This document shows positions 1 to 5,839 of a stretch of 7,448 bases of DNA, one piece after another. The translations under genes were made by a program, and so were the position numbers. The stretch comes from a bacterium UBP17_UBA6191. GTDB taxonomy: Bacteria; Muiribacteriota; UBA6191. The notes below the pieces were generated by a model. The model had not been told where the DNA came from, did not search any database, and saw only the letters and a program-made list of their open reading frames with translations. Every line of letters starts with the position of its first letter. The stretch's first letter is position 1. The stretch covers positions 1 through 7,448 of the forward strand of contig DITF01000220.1 of NCBI GenBank assembly GCA_002422125.1, read 5' to 3'.

Positions 1-705
1 CCACTGGCGAATTCTGGTATTGATGCTCTCAACTCGAGCAACCGCGGACAAAAGGCTACTCTGAGTGACAAAATCAATGGATTCAAGATCATTGGTTTCC
101 AGAAACTGAATCAGAGCCTGTATGGAGCTTGGCATTTGACCGCTTTCTTCAAAGAGGCGCTTAAATCTGGGGTCAAGAAGATACTTCAGTAATTCTTGCT
201 TATTTAAAACCTGTCGGGATTCCACTACAATTACTGGCTCTACCCCATCAGGAGTCGGTGGTGGCGGAGAGTATTTCAGGTTGGACTTTAGAAGGGTCAC
301 ATTTTTGTTTTGCTGCAAGAGATGGATGCCCCGTACTAACAAAAACAGATGCGAGAACTGATCACCTTCACGGACTTCATCTACAAACCACTGGAACTCG
401 CCGCGACCATGTACAGGGTCACTTACAAACTCTTGGGATCCGTTGGCCGAACGGGAGGGCTGGTAGAAGCGATCCTCATACCGTGGATTTTGCCGCAGAC
501 GAATCAAAAAAGTCTGAAACCCAGCTTCTGCATTGTAATAGGAGCGCATGTCTCCCTCACTGAGAGAATCTAAGGCTCGTGAATCTCGAAGGCTAGTATT
601 GTAAATGACTAAAAACCCCATTGAGACCATTAAACCGATCACGATCACAGGAATTACAAAGCCTTTATGAGAGGGTAATGGCTTAGCGACGGGTTGTAAA
701 TGCAT
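1..705 (-). CDS. PilX/GspK-like minor prepilin, 3' end cut by window edge
   Basis: The frame is open for 235 codons from ATG at 705 to the left window edge, so the C-terminus is missing. GGAG (713-716) lies 7 nt before this ATG and supports the start; the gene overlaps the end of the preceding pilin gene by 23 nt. The N-terminus has a short basic leader, then Gly15-Phe16 (probable prepilin peptidase site) and a hydrophobic segment at about 16-35. The motif YYNAEAGF (57-64) is typical of PilX_N-type proteins (AEAG after the first helix). Mature position 5 is Val, not Glu, and position 4 is Pro; loss of Glu5 is known for GspK and related tip pseudopilins. A proline run (147-150) splits the soluble part. 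Inferred role: minor pilin in the initiating/tip complex at the inner membrane or pilus tip. PilX versus GspK cannot be decided without the rest of the protein. Confidence 0.8.
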   Translation of the reverse strand, partial: MHLQPVAKPLPSHKGFVIPVIVIGLMVSMGFLVIYNTSLRDSRALDSLSEGDMRSYYNAEAGFQTFLIRLRQNPRYEDRFYQPSRSANGSQEFVSDPVHGRGEFQWFVDEVREGDQFSHLFLLVRGIHLLQQNKNVTLLKSNLKYSPPPPTPDGVEPVIVVESRQVLNKQELLKYLLDPRFKRLFEESGQMPSSIQALIQFLETNDLESIDFVTQSSLLSAVARVESINTRIRQW

Positions 706-1189
706 CTACAAACTCCAGCAGGTTTAATTGTTGGTCCGATTCCGTGATGCTTAGTCTGGCAAAAAACTCCACTGAATCTCCGACACCGAGTCTGAATTCG
801 AAACGATCAACCTGTGTCCTGACATTCATTTTTCTAGCCACTATATGTTCCTCGGGATTCTCAGCCGGTGCTATCCGAAACACAAAATTGCCCTGAGGAT
901 CGAGGTAATATTGGGCAATTTGCCCGCTTTTTTTTCTACAGGCCAGAACAGGACTACCTTTTTGCGGCGCAGGCAGGAGAATCTCATTACAATCTTTTAG
1001 CTCTTTACTTAAAAAGGCTGATATCCGTTTCATTTGGCCCATGGATTGAATCTGATCCATGCGTTTAACCGAGCCGGAATCCCGCCCGCGCGAGCCCATA
1101 AAGGCTACAGCTAAGAGCACAACTAGGATCGAAATCACGATTACAATTTCGAGCATGGAAAAACCCTGTTGCGACTTAGAGACTGACAT
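683..1189 (-). CDS. Prepilin-like minor pilin, PilW/GspJ-like
   Basis: 168 aa. The N-terminus is a textbook type IV prepilin signal: leader MSVSKSQQG, cleavage after Gly9, mature Phe1 and Glu5 (residue 14), and a hydrophobic helix at about 10-30. An in-frame start 60 nt upstream (1249) would give a 29-residue leader and a deep overlap with the preceding gene, so ATG 1189 is chosen; it overlaps the previous stop by 14 nt. No strong Shine-Dalgarno is visible, which suggests translational coupling. The region after the helix (about 56-72) is amphipathic, as in PilW/GspJ proteins. Two cysteines (67 and 84) could form a disulfide in the globular head. Its position between PilV-like and PilX-like genes matches the pilV-pilW-pilX or gspI-J-K order, which is the main reason for the PilW/GspJ assignment. 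Probable role: minor pilin in the priming complex. Confidence 0.82.
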   Translation of the reverse strand: MSVSKSQQGFSMLEIVIVISILVVLLAVAFMGSRGRDSGSVKRMDQIQSMGQMKRISAFLSKELKDCNEILLPAPQKGSPVLACRKKSGQIAQYYLDPQGNFVFRIAPAENPEEHIVARKMNVRTQVDRFEFRLGVGDSVEFFARLSITESDQQLNLLEFVDAFTTRR

Positions 1190-1658
1190 ATTCAGATACC
1201 AGTGTTTGTAAAACAACCCGTGTTTGTCCTGTTGCGCCTGATACATCATAGATGACTTCTACTCTGGCCATTCTGGCTTTTTGCTGCTCCGCTCCTCGAA
1301 TGGGCAATAACTGCACGCTAATTCTAAAGGAAGCCAAATCCTGACTCAATACAGGGGCTAAGTCCTTGTTCAGGGGAAAGGCAGACGCCGTAGAAAACCA
1401 GGGCGATAAGGGAACCCCAGGCTGAAAAACGATACTGAGAAACTCGTTATGAGCGGGAATTTGTTGCAATCCATTAGGGGCGATGGCAATGAGCCTTTCC
1501 AAAACACTGCGGCTCAGGTAGTGGGCCATGGCAAATTTGGATTGTCTCTCATACTGACGGTTTGTATTGGACATCATGGAATACATGGGAATGATTCCGG
1601 CCGAAAGAATTACGGAAGCAATGATAATCTCAACCAGAGACAATCCACGACGATCCAT
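1176..1658 (-). CDS. Prepilin-like minor pilin, PilV/GspI-like
   Basis: 160 aa. A very short leader (MDRRG) precedes the cleavage site Gly5-Leu6, followed by LSLVE with Glu at mature position 5 and a hydrophobic helix to about residue 29. Leu at mature position 1 and the GLSLVE pattern are common in PilV and GspI proteins. The C-terminal segment (about 131-155) has the alternating beta pattern and 'G..(T)RVVLQT' ending typical of these small minor pilins. The gene lies 11 nt after the FecR lipoprotein gene and overlaps the next pilin gene by 14 nt, so the three are almost certainly one transcript. No good Shine-Dalgarno is visible before the ATG. Expected location is the inner membrane after cleavage by a PilD-type peptidase, then the pilus or pseudopilus tip. 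PilV and GspI cannot be separated from this sequence alone. Confidence 0.83.
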   Translation of the reverse strand: MDRRGLSLVEIIIASVILSAGIIPMYSMMSNTNRQYERQSKFAMAHYLSRSVLERLIAIAPNGLQQIPAHNEFLSIVFQPGVPLSPWFSTASAFPLNKDLAPVLSQDLASFRISVQLLPIRGAEQQKARMARVEVIYDVSGATGQTRVVLQTLVSEYVSL

Positions 1659-1669
1659 TGTTATTTTAC

Positions 1670-2413
1670 TTATCTCTGAATAGTTGTGGTACGCACATTG
1701 TAGTCCAAAAGGGCCTTGCGCACAGGTTGAGATGCTGCATATCCAGCCAGATAACTGAACTCATGGATATTATCGATTTTTCTGATGCCGTCAGCAATCC
1801 GAGGAGAAGACTCCATAGTTAAAGGTTCACGGATCGATATGGCGGAACCAGAAATCCCACCACTAGCGGTAGTTCCCATACTTAAAAGTGGGGGTTGTTT
1901 TAAGTCCTGATCAAAGCTTTGCAACTCAATTCCTGAGCGAGATTCTACCAAAACTATATCCGTGGATGCCGGACTGACCTCAACTCTGAAGGCAGTTCCT
2001 AAAACACCAGCCACCGTCACGGGTGTTTGAACGGCAAAGTTGCTGTTTTGCTTTTCCACAAAACAGGAAAAAATGCCCGACACCAATTTAGCAAAAACCT
2101 TGAACTTGGTACTGGGTTCAGGTCTTTGAACTATCAGGGTACTTTCTGGTTCAACAAATAAGTCCCCCTGATCGGCAAACTGGATGTGTAAAAATGAATC
2201 TTTGCCGACTACTAGTTTATCAAGGTGAAACAACGAGCGAGTGATGTCAGCATTTTGCAGCTTGATTCTGGAGTCGAGATCAGCGGGGTGATAATAGACA
2301 TCCCCGTGCATAGCTCTGATCGTTGCAAGTGCACGACTAGCGTCAATTTGCTTATTACAGCCCGTCAGGCTTATTGCTATCATGGAAAGAACAGCCAGAA
2401 TGAGTACGCGCAT
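1670..2413 (-). CDS. FecR-domain lipoprotein, first gene of the minor-pilin operon
   Basis: 247 aa. The signal peptide ends in the lipobox LTGC (16-19), predicting SPII processing at Cys19; the +2 residue is Asn, not Asp, so outer-membrane sorting is expected under the E. coli rule. Residues about 30-165 resemble a FecR domain: an opening strand with HGDVYYHP, then LVVGKDSFLHIQFADQG, EPESTLIV, a lysine-rich strand, and the diagnostic TPVTVAGVLGTAFRVEV (130-146). The C-terminal about 65 residues match nothing I recognise. FecR domains occur in anti-sigma regulators and in many secreted or surface proteins of unknown role. There is no sigma factor gene here and no cytoplasmic N-terminal segment, so a periplasmic structural or scaffold role is more likely than signalling. 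AGG lies 5 nt before the ATG, and a strong promoter lies 25 bp upstream. The pilin genes follow after 11 nt. Confidence 0.85.
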   Translation of the reverse strand: MRVLILAVLSMIAISLTGCNKQIDASRALATIRAMHGDVYYHPADLDSRIKLQNADITRSLFHLDKLVVGKDSFLHIQFADQGDLFVEPESTLIVQRPEPSTKFKVFAKLVSGIFSCFVEKQNSNFAVQTPVTVAGVLGTAFRVEVSPASTDIVLVESRSGIELQSFDQDLKQPPLLSMGTTASGGISGSAISIREPLTMESSPRIADGIRKIDNIHEFSYLAGYAASQPVRKALLDYNVRTTTIQR

Positions 2414-2437
2414 TAGGACCTCGCTTGTATATGATCT

Positions 2438-2465
2438 AGTATAAAGTTTATTCGGCTCCTGTCAA
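2438..2465 (-). promoter_or_regulatory. Sigma70-type promoter for the FecR-lipoprotein/pilin operon
   Basis: Read on the minus strand, a perfect -35 TTGACA (2460-2465) is separated by 16 bp from -10 TATACT (2438-2443; 5 of 6 consensus). The start codon at 2413 lies 24 bp below the -10 box, leaving a short 5' leader with the ribosome binding site. This is the only strong promoter-like match I find in the window, and it predicts housekeeping, fairly strong expression of the operon. Confidence 0.78.
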
Positions 2466-2481
2466 GTAATGGAAAAACTTG

Positions 2482-2497
2482 CCAAATCATGATCTGG
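2482..2497. promoter_or_regulatory. Near-perfect 16-bp palindrome, candidate operator
   Basis: CCAAATCATGATCTGG reads as an inverted repeat with 7 of 8 base pairs matched and no spacer. It lies in the 139-bp region between the divergent genes, 17 bp upstream of the -35 box of the pilin-operon promoter. It also overlaps a TTGCCA element (2479-2484) that could be a -35 for the flavoprotein gene, although no convincing -10 follows that element. The inner ATGATCT is repeated at 2431-2437, near the pilin -10 box. A dimeric regulator site is possible; the regulator is unknown and chance is not excluded. Confidence 0.35.
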
Positions 2498-2552
2498 GGC
2501 ATGGTTTAGGGTATTTTATGCCTGTATTGTGATGTTGGGGAAAGGAAACACC

Positions 2553-4208
2553 ATGAGCTTAAAAATTGTTGTAATTGGTGGAGTAGCTGGCGGGGCTACT
2601 GCCGCGGCTAAGGCCAGAAGATGTAATGAACAGGCCACCATTGAGGTGTATGAGCGCGGAAGTTATGTTTCTTATGCCAATTGTGGGCTGCCATATTGGA
2701 TAGGTCGAGAAATTGAAGATTCAGAGAGTCTATTGCTCATGAATCCAGACAAATTCTGGTCAAAATATCGTATTCGTGTTCATCTTGGTCATGAAGCCAT
2801 TTCAATTGACAGAAAGAATCGGTCTGTGGTGATGAGAAAAGACTGCGGTGAAGAGATTTCGGTTGCGTATGATCGGCTGATATTGTCTCAAGGGGCTCTT
2901 CCGATTCGATTGCCTCTGCCTGGATCTGATTTGCCGCATGTCATGAGCCTGCGTTCCGTGGATGACATGTTTCGAATCGATGCAAATATTAGTCAGCTTG
3001 GGGTGCGGCAGGCTGTAGTGGTCGGAGGTGGGTTTATTGGTCTGGAAATGGCTGAAGCCCTCATGCACCGAGGGATAGAGGTAACGGTTTTGGAAAGACA
3101 ACCGCATGTTATGCCTATGCTGGATTCTGATATGGGTTTAGAGTTTCAAAGCCGTTTGCTTAAGAAAGGTCTACGGATATTTGGTAATACCAGTCTTGTG
3201 GAGATTCAAAATAATCATGTAGTACTCTCGGATAAAAGCTCCTTGATTGCGCAAATGGTAATCCTGGCTGCTGGTGTGCGGCCCGAGATTGAGTTAGCCA
3301 GAGCCGCTGGTCTGAATATAGGAAAATTTGGGGGGCTGGAAGTTACAGACACCATGTTGACGAGCGATCCCTATATCTATGCCGTGGGGGATATGGTGGA
3401 GGTTTTGCATGGGGTTAGTGGGCAAAAGATCAGAATGCCACTGGCAGGTCCTGCTAACAGGCAGGGAAGGGTTGCTGGGGCTAATGCCTCCGGTACTCCC
3501 ATGAAGTATGGTAAGGTTTTTGGAACCTCCATTGTTCGATGTTTGGGTGAAGTGAGTGCATCAACGGGCTTAAATCTGAACCAGGCCATGGAACTGTTTG
3601 GGGATAAGGTGAGAGAAAGCCTCACATATGATCCTCATCATGCCTCATACTACCCAGGTGCGAGCCAAATTTTGACCAAATTGATCTGGAATTCTGGAAG
3701 CGGACAAATTTTGGGGGCTCAGATTTTGGGCACAGAGGGAGTAGACCGTAGAATTGACATTATTGCCGTGGCTATGGCTGGCAACTTGGGTGTGGAGGAC
3801 TTGGAGGGGCTGGATTTGGCCTATGCTCCCCCATTTGGTTCAGCCAATGATCCGATCAATGTAGCTGGATTTGTGGCTTCTAACCTGTTGCGAGGGGATT
3901 CTGTGGGAGTGTTGCCCCAAGAGCTTGTGCACTTACCAATGCCCTATACGATTGTGGATGTCAGGGAAACATCGGAACACCAACAGGGAGTGATTCAGGG
4001 ATCTTTATTGCTCCCACTGTCAAAACTTCGGGAATCGCTGGAGGCATTACCTAAAGACACTCTTTTAATCACCTGCTGCCGCAAGGGTCAAAGAGGATAT
4101 CTGGCCGAAAGAATTTTAAGGCAGAGAGGTTTTAGTGTAAAAAACCTAGTGGGGGGATATCTAGCCGCTTTGAGAACCGGATTGCCTATTGAGTCTTTTG
4201 GGATTTGA
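2553..4208 (+). CDS. CoA-disulfide reductase-type flavoprotein with C-terminal rhodanese domain
   Basis: 551 aa from ATG 2553, chosen because AAAGGA (2541-2546) lies 6 nt upstream and the FAD-binding strand begins at once (KIVVIGGVAGG). Upstream in-frame GTG 2529 and ATG 2532 lack such a site. Order: FAD motif (9-14); redox Cys44 in SYANCGLPYWIG, the single active-site cysteine of CoA-disulfide reductase/NADH oxidase/NADH peroxidase enzymes; NAD(P)H motif VVVGGGFIGLE (155-165); second FAD motif with YAVGDMVEV; dimerisation domain to about 455; rhodanese domain about 465-551 with DVRE and active loop CRKGQR (Cys509, preceded by Cys508). Length and layout fit the CoADR-RHD family, which reduces CoA disulfide, CoA persulfide or polysulfide in the cytoplasm using NAD(P)H. 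Substrate is not decided by sequence. It is a single-gene unit, divergent from the pilin operon and convergent with the next gene. Confidence 0.9.
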   Translation: MSLKIVVIGGVAGGATAAAKARRCNEQATIEVYERGSYVSYANCGLPYWIGREIEDSESLLLMNPDKFWSKYRIRVHLGHEAISIDRKNRSVVMRKDCGEEISVAYDRLILSQGALPIRLPLPGSDLPHVMSLRSVDDMFRIDANISQLGVRQAVVVGGGFIGLEMAEALMHRGIEVTVLERQPHVMPMLDSDMGLEFQSRLLKKGLRIFGNTSLVEIQNNHVVLSDKSSLIAQMVILAAGVRPEIELARAAGLNIGKFGGLEVTDTMLTSDPYIYAVGDMVEVLHGVSGQKIRMPLAGPANRQGRVAGANASGTPMKYGKVFGTSIVRCLGEVSASTGLNLNQAMELFGDKVRESLTYDPHHASYYPGASQILTKLIWNSGSGQILGAQILGTEGVDRRIDIIAVAMAGNLGVEDLEGLDLAYAPPFGSANDPINVAGFVASNLLRGDSVGVLPQELVHLPMPYTIVDVRETSEHQQGVIQGSLLLPLSKLRESLEALPKDTLLITCCRKGQRGYLAERILRQRGFSVKNLVGGYLAALRTGLPIESFGI

Positions 4209-5145
4209 GTTTCTGAATCGTAATAAATTGATAGATCAGCAGGATTATAATAGAAACACCAAGTAGTAGAAAGACAGGACTTTTTTTATTCGATTCTTCG
4301 GTTGCTGTTTGAGTCAATGCGCCAGGATGCAACCACTTCTGTCTGAGTTTTTCTTTATATTGATCGTTAAGAGTGTCAAGAGTCTTTTGCACAATGCCAT
4401 GTAAAAGTGGATAGTGTTTTGACACACCCATACAAAGATCAATCGAATAGGGGGTTTCTCCGGCTACATGCAAGTTAAAAAGATTATGTTCAGCAATCAA
4501 AAAATTGCCCAAGGTTAAAGAGGCTGGATGTGCTACCACTTCCGCCTGTGCTACAGCTCTTAATGCCATTAGAGTATTGTCAAACACCACTTGTTGAATT
4601 TTCGGCCAGTCCAGTTTCATCAAATCGTTGGATCCATAGCCCTGTACTACCGAGACCTTTTTGGAATTCAGATCCATCATATTGAGGTAGGGAGTGTTCA
4701 GCTTATTGGAAAACAACACTACCGGGCTTTGAAAATAGGGTCTCGTCAGCAAATGGTCCCTGGCTCTTTGAGGGGTGTACATAAGTCCTTCCAGAAAGTG
4801 CAGTTCCCCTCTCATCAATCTCTCATTAGCCTCCTGCCAAGACTTGGATACGACAGGGATTAACTTCAAATTGGTCACGGAGGATATCAACCCGAGGATA
4901 TCGGATGACAGCCCCTTAAACTGTCCATCCTGAGACAGAAAACCAAAAGGCACCCTATTTGGATCAATGCCCACGCGAATTGTAGGATTTTGGGCTAAAA
5001 ACAGTCTTTCAGCATCAGTAAAGCCTGGTCTGATTTTGGAAAATTCTTCTGGTAGAATGGGTTGAATGGCTGGGTTCAACTCAAGGGCCGGGGATTGTAT
5101 AAAAAGGAGGCCAGCTATCAGAATGCTAAACAGCATACGCAACAT
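4186..5145 (-). CDS. Membrane-anchored periplasmic solute-binding (SBP_bac_3/VFT) protein without output domain
   Basis: 319 aa from ATG 5145. AGGAG (5150-5154) lies 4 nt upstream and overlaps the stop of the previous gene, and the protein then begins with a clean signal peptide (hydrophobic 4-18, possible cleavage after SPA at 20). An in-frame start 108 nt upstream would bury this signal. Residues about 42-272 form one SBP family 3 domain: FLAQNPTIRVGIDPNRVPFGFL, a following 'DGQFKGLSSDIL', then TPQRARD..LTRPYF (124-138) and the C-terminal lobe. The Asp usually found in 'GE(L/I)D' is His116 here. One transmembrane helix (about 291-309) follows, then a cytoplasmic tail of only about 10 residues. 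Such Venus-flytrap domains normally stand before a histidine kinase or GGDEF domain (BvgS-like); here the protein stops. Probable role: ligand sensing or capture at the inner membrane. Ligand and partner are unknown. Confidence 0.85.
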   Translation of the reverse strand: MLRMLFSILIAGLLFIQSPALELNPAIQPILPEEFSKIRPGFTDAERLFLAQNPTIRVGIDPNRVPFGFLSQDGQFKGLSSDILGLISSVTNLKLIPVVSKSWQEANERLMRGELHFLEGLMYTPQRARDHLLTRPYFQSPVVLFSNKLNTPYLNMMDLNSKKVSVVQGYGSNDLMKLDWPKIQQVVFDNTLMALRAVAQAEVVAHPASLTLGNFLIAEHNLFNLHVAGETPYSIDLCMGVSKHYPLLHGIVQKTLDTLNDQYKEKLRQKWLHPGALTQTATEESNKKSPVFLLLGVSIIILLIYQFITIQKLKSQKTQ

Positions 5146-5152
5146 GGCTCTC

Positions 5153-5839
5153 CTATAAAATGACGGAGTGAGATCTACGAATGTATTCCCGGCGAAACTC
5201 TTCAGAAAAATAGATTTCAAAATCAGACACCATATCCAGCACCAAATCCTCAAGATCTGGACGATTGTCTGAATCTAATTCCTTTAAAAGAGACATTACT
5301 GCCTTTTCGTTCCATTCCATTTCCAGTAAGGATTCAAGTTTTTGGATTCGTGGATCGACTTCCGGCACCTTGGGATTATTTGGTCGCAAATCGGCCATGA
5401 GATTTTCCACGGACTTTTTTTCTTCTTCCTTTTTTAACTCCTTGCGTAAGGCTTTTAGGGCTTCTGACATTTTTCCTTTCCTTGGTCTAGGGGTTGGGAA
5501 ACCCACAAATGCTTTTTCCAGTTCAGCTTGAGTACACAATCCTACCCGATCAGAGAACCAGAAAACAAATCCTGAAGCCAATTGATTCGGGAGAATTTCC
5601 CAATGGGTAACAAACGGGATGAATTCCATTTTCTTAAGAACCAGATCTCTATAGGAAAGAGGGACTATCTCATCCTGATGTCCACGACCGACAATCATTT
5701 CGACACGAAAAATCTGTTCGCGATTGGAAATGTTGGCCAGAAAAAACATCAGGGCCCCCAAATCCAAAAACCTGTGTTCTAATCCGTGGAAGTCACAGAT
5801 TATGCTGCGGGCCCTGATACTAATATCGCAGTGAATCAA
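5153..5839 (-). CDS. Uncharacterised cytoplasmic protein, coupled to pta
   Basis: 228 aa. I do not recognise a family. The start is TTG at 5839, forming a TTGA overlap with the pta stop, which fits translational coupling; no other upstream start is apparent. Visible parts: an N-terminal region about 1-110 with alternating hydrophobic strands and aromatics (for example LASGFVFWFSDRVG, 87-100), probably a compact domain; a basic linker PTPRPRKGK (115-123); a highly charged helical stretch about 124-150 (LRKELKKEEEKKS), likely coiled-coil or exposed helix; and an acidic helical C-terminus about 165-220. There is no signal peptide or membrane segment, so it should be soluble and cytoplasmic. It sits between pta and the membrane-anchored solute-binding protein gene, 7 nt from the latter. 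A regulatory or adaptor role is a guess. The true start could be a little further in. Confidence 0.75.
   Translation of the reverse strand: MIHCDISIRARSIICDFHGLEHRFLDLGALMFFLANISNREQIFRVEMIVGRGHQDEIVPLSYRDLVLKKMEFIPFVTHWEILPNQLASGFVFWFSDRVGLCTQAELEKAFVGFPTPRPRKGKMSEALKALRKELKKEEEKKSVENLMADLRPNNPKVPEVDPRIQKLESLLEMEWNEKAVMSLLKELDSDNRPDLEDLVLDMVSDFEIYFSEEFRREYIRRSHSVIL

Larger units (their letters stand above)
2414..2552. other. Divergent intergenic region
   Basis: This 139-bp gap is the only sizeable non-coding stretch in the window. It separates the minus-strand lipoprotein/pilin operon from the plus-strand flavoprotein gene. It contains the strong minus-strand promoter, the candidate palindrome, an imperfect direct repeat (ATGATCTAG at 2431-2439 and ATGATCTGG at 2489-2497, 58 bp apart) and the flavoprotein Shine-Dalgarno. 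No convincing plus-strand promoter is visible: TTGCCA (2479-2484) is a fair -35 but only poor -10 candidates follow. Confidence 0.7.

Noticed and set aside
258..573. Plus-strand open frames of 74-101 codons
   Set aside because: They lie antisense to the clear PilX-like frame, which has a ribosome site, prepilin signal and AEAG motif; their translations look like nothing and have no ribosome site.
1190..1249. Upstream in-frame start for the PilW-like pilin
   Set aside because: It would give an unusual 29-residue leader and overlap the previous gene by 74 nt; ATG 1189 gives a normal 9-residue leader.
1670..2413. FecR protein as an anti-sigma regulator of TonB-dependent iron uptake
   Set aside because: There is no sigma factor or TonB receptor gene nearby, and the protein is a lipoprotein rather than a membrane protein with a cytoplasmic N-terminal segment.
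2529..2552. GTG 2529 or ATG 2532 as start of the flavoprotein
   Set aside because: No ribosome site precedes them, while AAAGGA is correctly placed for ATG 2553, and the FAD strand starts there.
2802..3625. Minus-strand open frames inside the flavoprotein gene
   Set aside because: They are antisense shadows of a well-conserved enzyme gene, without ribosome sites or recognisable domains.
4145..4175. Possible minus-strand terminator with CTAG arms and a T-run
   Set aside because: Only a 4-bp stem with a long loop can form, which is too weak to call.
4270..4290. T-run after the flavoprotein gene as a terminator
   Set aside because: The seven T's are inside the opposite coding sequence and no stable GC-rich hairpin precedes them.
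5146..5253. N-terminal extension of the solute-binding protein
   Set aside because: It would overlap the 228-aa gene and bury a good signal peptide; ATG 5145 has AGGAG directly upstream.
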